Positions 15,731 through 18,955 of a stretch of DNA of 18,955 nucleotides are shown here, one piece after another. The stretch spans positions 1-18,955 of the forward strand of contig JBNJFP010000047.1 in assembly GCA_051746985.1 (NCBI GenBank), in the 5' to 3' direction. Made by a program: the position numbers and the translations under genes. Positions within the stretch are counted from its first letter, which is position 1. Each line of letters starts with the position of its first letter. The DNA is from Fodinibius sp051746985. Its GTDB lineage: Bacteria > Bacteroidota > Rhodothermia > Balneolales > Balneolaceae. The notes beneath the pieces were generated by a model. That model was not told the DNA's origin, searched no databases, and saw nothing but the letters and a program-made list of their open reading frames with translations.

Positions 15731-15763
15731 AAAAGCCCGTTGGGTTAGCACCAACGGGCTTTT
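15731..15763. terminator. Bidirectional rho-independent terminator
   Basis: AAAAGCCCGTTGG (15731-15743) pairs perfectly with CCAACGGGCTTTT (15751-15763) around a 7-base loop. The A run on one side and T run on the other let it end both the RND operon (plus strand, stop at 15685) and the DoxX-like gene (minus strand, stop at 15786). Confidence 0.93.
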
Positions 15764-15785
15764 GTTATGGGACAAAGATTTAGCA

Positions 15786-16151
15786 TTAGATCTCTTCTGA
15801 GGATTCCTCTTTGGTACTACCGGCAATAAACCAAGCACCACCGGCCAACGCTAAATCTTTAAGCAGATTTGACATACTTGGCTGCATCTCTCCACCAATA
15901 ACAGCCGGCAAATGTATGCTCAACACATACACCAGTAACAATACTCCCAAAAGTATCCCAGCCAAGCGGGCCTTCTTGCCAATCAATATAGCCGCACAAG
16001 CCAAAAGCATTGCCAATCCCGTTAGATACACCCAAAAAGCTCCCCCGGGAACAGGCACCATTCCTGCCATTTGACTGGCATTCATAAAATGAAACACCCC
16101 AAAAATACCAAAGGGTAACGCAAATACATATCGTCCGATTTTAGAAACCAT
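15786..16151 (-). CDS. DoxX-like small membrane protein
   Basis: A 121-residue protein with four hydrophobic segments (about 5-22, 37-56, 60-80 and 93-110) and a short acidic tail (STKEESSEEI). The layout and the opening IGRYVFALPFGIFGVFHF fit the DoxX/DoxD-like family, a group of mostly uncharacterised membrane proteins; some DoxX members have been tied to redox homeostasis. An earlier in-frame ATG at 16196 would add 15 residues, but GGAGG lies 7 bases before the ATG at 16151, and that start begins right before the first membrane helix, so I use it. It stands alone on the minus strand and shares the terminator with the RND operon. Confidence 0.75.
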   Translation of the reverse strand: MVSKIGRYVFALPFGIFGVFHFMNASQMAGMVPVPGGAFWVYLTGLAMLLACAAILIGKKARLAGILLGVLLLVYVLSIHLPAVIGGEMQPSMSNLLKDLALAGGAWFIAGSTKEESSEEI

Positions 16152-16527
16152 AACCAATCCTCCATTTATTAATATGTAAACAATCCCAACATACATATTA
16201 ATAATTTAACATTTAAGTATTACGGGTACCGCTAATAATAATCATAGCTAACAAGCAAATATTGAAGATATGCAAGTATGCAATCTTGCGGCCGGCAACC
16301 TCATGCAGCGGTGCAATAACTTTATTTTGGGGGGTTGGAGACGTTATTAATTCTCAATAAAATATTTTTATTTTTCGCCCTTATAACATTGTATTGGCTG
16401 TTTTTAACCCTTGGCAAAGAAAAAGAACTTTGTAACAAAAACTTTGGAACGGATCTTGTATCTACTACAGACGAACACACAAAAACCATAAATCTTCACA
16501 ACTCATAAATTAACCAGAGGTTCTATT
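16152..16527. other. Intergenic regulatory gap between the DoxX-like and porin genes
   Basis: This 376-base divergent gap holds no gene I can support. Bases 16269-16315 are richer in GC than the surroundings and carry TGCAA/TTGC motifs: a tandem TATGCAAG-TATGCAAT (16269-16284), TTGC-GGCCG-GCAA (16286-16298) and GTGCAA at 16311-16316. The right part contains a putative promoter (separate entry), A-rich leader sequence and the ribosome site AGAGG 7 bases before the porin ATG. Confidence 0.4.
16335..16363 (+). promoter_or_regulatory. Putative sigma-70-type promoter of the porin gene
   Basis: TTGGAG (16335-16340) and TAAAAT (16358-16363) are 17 bases apart, matching 4 of 6 and 5 of 6 consensus bases. 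Transcription would begin near 16370 and leave a long A-rich leader of about 155 bases. A second TTGGCA at 16411-16416 lacks a good -10. Confidence 0.35.
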
Positions 16528-17820
16528 ATGAAGACGTTACAACACATATCCAAGTCACTAAGCTTGGTTCTCCTATTAACTTTCGGGGTCGTCGGAATTG
16601 CTTCTGCTCAATTTGATCGGGATATGCAGTATTATACCAATCCTGATCAGACGGGGCTAAATCAGTTTGAGGCACCCTTTGATACCGATGTCGAATTCGA
16701 CGGACTAAACGTCCGGCTTGGCGGCGCAAATACCTTGCAATTTCAAGGCATATCTCAAGAAAATGATGCGACTAATGAGGATAATGAGATTGCGGAATTA
16801 GAAAACAACTTTAACCTGGCTACTTCTAATTTAGATTTGGATGTAGCACTGGCAAACGGTCTGCGTATGCACTTGCGAACATACTTATCTTCGCAGCACC
16901 ACCCGGAAGCATACGTAAAAGGTGGATATATGCAAGTTGATCGACTTGATTTTATATCTGAAGGACTACTTTCAGGACTAATGGACAATGTCCGTATTAA
17001 AGTTGGTCACATGGAGCCGAACTATGGTGATGCTCACTTCCGACGTACAGACAATGCTTTTGCCATCCATAACCCCTTTGTTGGGAACTATATTATGGAC
17101 TCCTTTACTACTGAGGTTGGCGGTGAAGTTTACCTGCACAACAATGGCCTCTTCGGTATGGTAGGTTTGACCAACGGTAAGTTGAATCAAAGTACCGTTG
17201 AAGAAAATGCCAGTGTCACGTTCTACACCAAGCTGGGTGTTGACAAGCAGGCGAATGAAAACCTTCGTTACCGCTTGACCGGTTCCCTGTGGACCAGCGC
17301 AGAGTCCAACTATCAATATCTTTACAGTGGAGACCGTGCCGGTTCTCGATACTATAATGTAATGGATGACGGCTTTACAAGCGGACGATTCGCTCCTGGA
17401 TTCACTGTATCTGGCCGTGCACCTGGTGGACCAATAGCTGGCGAAATGACTTCTATCATGATCAACCCATTCGTCAAATATGGTGGACTTGAGTTCTTTG
17501 GGCTATATGAAAATGTATCCGGTAAACTTGCTACTGAATCTAGCGATCGTTCTTACAACCAATTCGGTGCTGAAGTGCTTTACAGATTCGGAGCCGAAGA
17601 GGATGTTTATCTCGGAACCCGATATAATTTCGTAGATGGATCTGATACTAACCAAGAAATTTCCCGATTCAATATCGGCGGCGGCTGGTTCCTGACCAAA
17701 AATGTTATGGCCAAGCTTGAGTATGTAACCCAAAGCTATAGCGGTGATGGTTTTGTAGATACCAAGTATGAAGGAGGCGAATTCGACGGAATCATGCTCG
17801 AAGCTGTAATTAGCTTCTAA
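16528..17820 (+). CDS. Outer-membrane beta-barrel protein, porin-like
   Basis: A 430-residue protein with a clear signal peptide cut after ASA at residue 27. The mature chain alternates hydrophobic and polar residues in many short strands rich in aromatic residues and Gly, separated by acidic loops. It ends GIMLEAVISF with a terminal Phe, the usual signal for outer-membrane insertion. Together these show a barrel. The late segment SRFNIGGGWFLTKNVMAKLE is porin-like and a porin O/P-type channel is possible, but I cannot assign a substrate. The AGAGG ribosome site, the long leader and two terminator-like hairpins after the gene suggest strong, independent expression. It is monocistronic. Confidence 0.8.
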   Translation: MKTLQHISKSLSLVLLLTFGVVGIASAQFDRDMQYYTNPDQTGLNQFEAPFDTDVEFDGLNVRLGGANTLQFQGISQENDATNEDNEIAELENNFNLATSNLDLDVALANGLRMHLRTYLSSQHHPEAYVKGGYMQVDRLDFISEGLLSGLMDNVRIKVGHMEPNYGDAHFRRTDNAFAIHNPFVGNYIMDSFTTEVGGEVYLHNNGLFGMVGLTNGKLNQSTVEENASVTFYTKLGVDKQANENLRYRLTGSLWTSAESNYQYLYSGDRAGSRYYNVMDDGFTSGRFAPGFTVSGRAPGGPIAGEMTSIMINPFVKYGGLEFFGLYENVSGKLATESSDRSYNQFGAEVLYRFGAEEDVYLGTRYNFVDGSDTNQEISRFNIGGGWFLTKNVMAKLEYVTQSYSGDGFVDTKYEGGEFDGIMLEAVISF

Positions 17821-17884
17821 CAAGTATTTTAACCATAAGGAGCAAACGACTTAATCCCTAAGTCTAAGTTCCGATCCCCTGATG

Positions 17885-17918
17885 CGGTGTTGTCTGTGAA
17901 ATGGCAACACCGTTTTTT
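17885..17918 (+). terminator. Rho-independent terminator of the porin gene
   Basis: CGGTGTTG (17885-17892) pairs with CAACACCG (17905-17912); one T-G wobble and one C-G pair extend the stem inward. Six T follow (17913-17918). Confidence 0.9.
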
Positions 17919-17927
17919 ATTTAGATG

Positions 17928-17961
17928 AGATGCCCGACACTTCCAAGTGCCGGGCATCTTT
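17928..17961. terminator. Second terminator-like hairpin after the porin gene
   Basis: AGATGCCCGACACTT (17928-17942) pairs with AAGTGCCGGGCATCT (17945-17959) with one A-C mismatch and a 2-base gap, followed by a short TTTATT. It is very stable but the T run is weak. It may back up the first terminator or stop transcripts from the converging PAQR gene. The rest of the gap to 18067 shows nothing. Confidence 0.65.
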
Positions 17962-18067
17962 ATTGAACCCTGTTAGCACAAGCAACCCATTCCGGTATTG
18001 GATCAACTTCCCCTCATCAAATGGTAGAAACTGTCCTCCATAAATTCTTAACTACTCACTAAAACTC

Positions 18068-18733
18068 TTATCCACCATAAGCAGGAAGATAGTAATAGAT
18101 CGCCCAGAAGTGAGAAAAGGTGCCTGCCATTACAAAAAGATGCCAAATCTCGTGGTGGCCAAACCAGTTGGGAATGGGATTCGGTTTTTTAATCCCATAT
18201 ATAACCGCGCCAAGTGTGTAGGCCAGTCCGCCAATGGCAATCCAGATTAAGAAAGCCAGCGGAAGCTTATCTATAAGAATTGGAAAAATAATGACGGCCA
18301 GCCAACCCATCCCCAGGTAAAACAGGGTGGAAAGCCAGCGCGGAGCACTCATCCACAAAAACTTTTTGATGATACCGATGATAGCCAAACTCCAAATGGT
18401 GGTGAAGAATCCCCACTTCCAGGCCCCTTCAAGTACGAGCAGGCAAATGGGCGTATAAGTGCCGGCAATAAGCACATAAATCATACTGTGATCCAGTTTT
18501 TGGAGCAAAAGTAATGTTTTCTCTTTTACCGGCAGCGCATGATAGAGAGAACTCGCGGTATAAAGCAGAATCATACTCAACCCAAATATAGAAAAAGCAA
18601 TCAAGTGACTGATAGAACCACGTTGAATTGCTTCATATATGAGTAGAGCCAAACCGACAACGGCAAGCAGTGCACCGAGGCCATGGGTAAGGGTATTAAT
18701 GGGCTCTCTGATGTATTGTAGTACTTTTTTCAT
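18068..18733 (-). CDS. trhA: Hemolysin III family/PAQR membrane protein
   Basis: A 221-residue protein with seven hydrophobic segments, the length and layout of the YqfA/hemolysin III branch of PAQR proteins. Signature residues are present: REPINTLTHGLGA at the start (H17), SSLYHALP (61-68, H65), KLDHSMIYVLIAGTYTP (79-95, D81/H82) and HHEIWHLFVMAGTFSH (193-208, H194, H198, H208). The Ser, Asp and His residues form the metal site typical of the superfamily. Bacterial members are linked to membrane fluidity balance; the hemolysin label is historical. The reading frame also opens at a TTG (18775), adding 14 residues, but the ATG at 18733 fits family starts better. The partial gene upstream on the same strand ends 69 bases away, so they may share a transcript. 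Confidence 0.9.
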   Translation of the reverse strand: MKKVLQYIREPINTLTHGLGALLAVVGLALLIYEAIQRGSISHLIAFSIFGLSMILLYTASSLYHALPVKEKTLLLLQKLDHSMIYVLIAGTYTPICLLVLEGAWKWGFFTTIWSLAIIGIIKKFLWMSAPRWLSTLFYLGMGWLAVIIFPILIDKLPLAFLIWIAIGGLAYTLGAVIYGIKKPNPIPNWFGHHEIWHLFVMAGTFSHFWAIYYYLPAYGG

Positions 18734-18802
18734 GGGGAGTAATTTTGTGCCAAAATACGTGACTAACCGTACCAAAGGAATGGCAATGGTGCATAATTAT
18801 TA

Positions 18803-18955
18803 TTACGGCGACTGCCAGTTTTCAATTTCCACAAAACCTGTTTCGCCCTGCTCATCGCTATACACTAACCGATCTGACTGGGCTACCGTTTCCGAAGTTT
18901 CTGTCAGTTTTGATGAGCTCCGCACTATACGTCCAGTAATTACGGGATTACCATC
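18803..18955 (-). CDS. C-terminal fragment of an unrecognised gene, cut by the window edge
   Basis: The minus strand is open from the window edge to a TAA at 18803-18805, giving the last 50 residues of a protein, ending GFVEIENWQSP. The fragment is polar, acidic, rich in Ser and Thr, and has no membrane segment or motif I recognise. No Met appears, so the start lies outside. The codon use looks normal for the window. The PAQR gene follows in the same direction. It could be a chance open stretch, but its length without stops and its composition favour a real gene end. Confidence 0.6.
   Translation of the reverse strand, partial: DGNPVITGRIVRSSSKLTETSETVAQSDRLVYSDEQGETGFVEIENWQSP

Noticed and set aside
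18734..18775. TTG start adding 14 residues to the PAQR protein
   Set aside because: The added residues do not resemble the family start, which normally begins shortly before REPIN-type motifs; the ATG at 18733 fits.

Overview
The window reads as ordinary chromosome of a Gram-negative bacterium of the Bacteroidota/Rhodothermota/Balneolota side of the tree, with Balneolaceae-like bacteria as my best guess. The reasons are a kinase-linked ECF sigma factor next to a Pkn-type kinase with a TPR tail, a nucleotidyl cyclase fused to TolB-like and TPR domains, weak or absent Shine-Dalgarno sites before many genes, moderate GC, and an exported MsrB. This is inference from family habits; no rRNA or other marker gene is present. 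There is no tRNA, CRISPR array, insertion sequence or phage gene, and no clear sign of recent transfer.

Layout. (1) 1-3722: structured leader, ECF sigma factor, then a transmembrane Ser/Thr kinase with a TPR tail, probably a signalling pair. (2) 3723-3991: a dense cluster of degenerate direct and inverted repeats between two converging genes. (3) 3992-6729, minus strand: a class III cyclase-TolB-TPR protein, and upstream of it a TetR regulator with a perfect 16-bp palindrome over its putative promoter. (4) 6953-9208: NfeD-type membrane protease and slipin (stomatin) operon ending in a strong terminator. (5) 9257-10929: exported methionine-R-sulfoxide reductase with a hairpin-rich leader, converging stop-to-stop on a YdjM-like membrane hydrolase. 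(6) 11088-15763: RND efflux adaptor and inner-membrane pump, promoter to terminator, with no outer-membrane channel gene. (7) 15786-17961: small DoxX-like membrane protein (minus), a 376-bp regulatory gap, and an outer-membrane beta-barrel protein with two terminator-like hairpins. (8) 18068-18955, minus strand: a hemolysin III/PAQR membrane protein and the last 50 codons of an unrecognised gene.

Themes. Most genes concern the cell envelope: membrane proteolysis (NfeD-slipin), repair of oxidised exported proteins (MsrB), efflux (RND), porin and membrane homeostasis (PAQR). The left third is regulatory, with a kinase-ECF pair, a cyclase and a TetR repressor. The least explained items are the repeat cluster at 3765-3926, the sigma-kinase pair whose sigma factor lacks the usual acidic region 2.2 motif, a cyclase with His at the substrate-specifying Lys position, and the dyad-rich leaders of the sigma factor and msrB. 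I found no clearly new multi-gene system.
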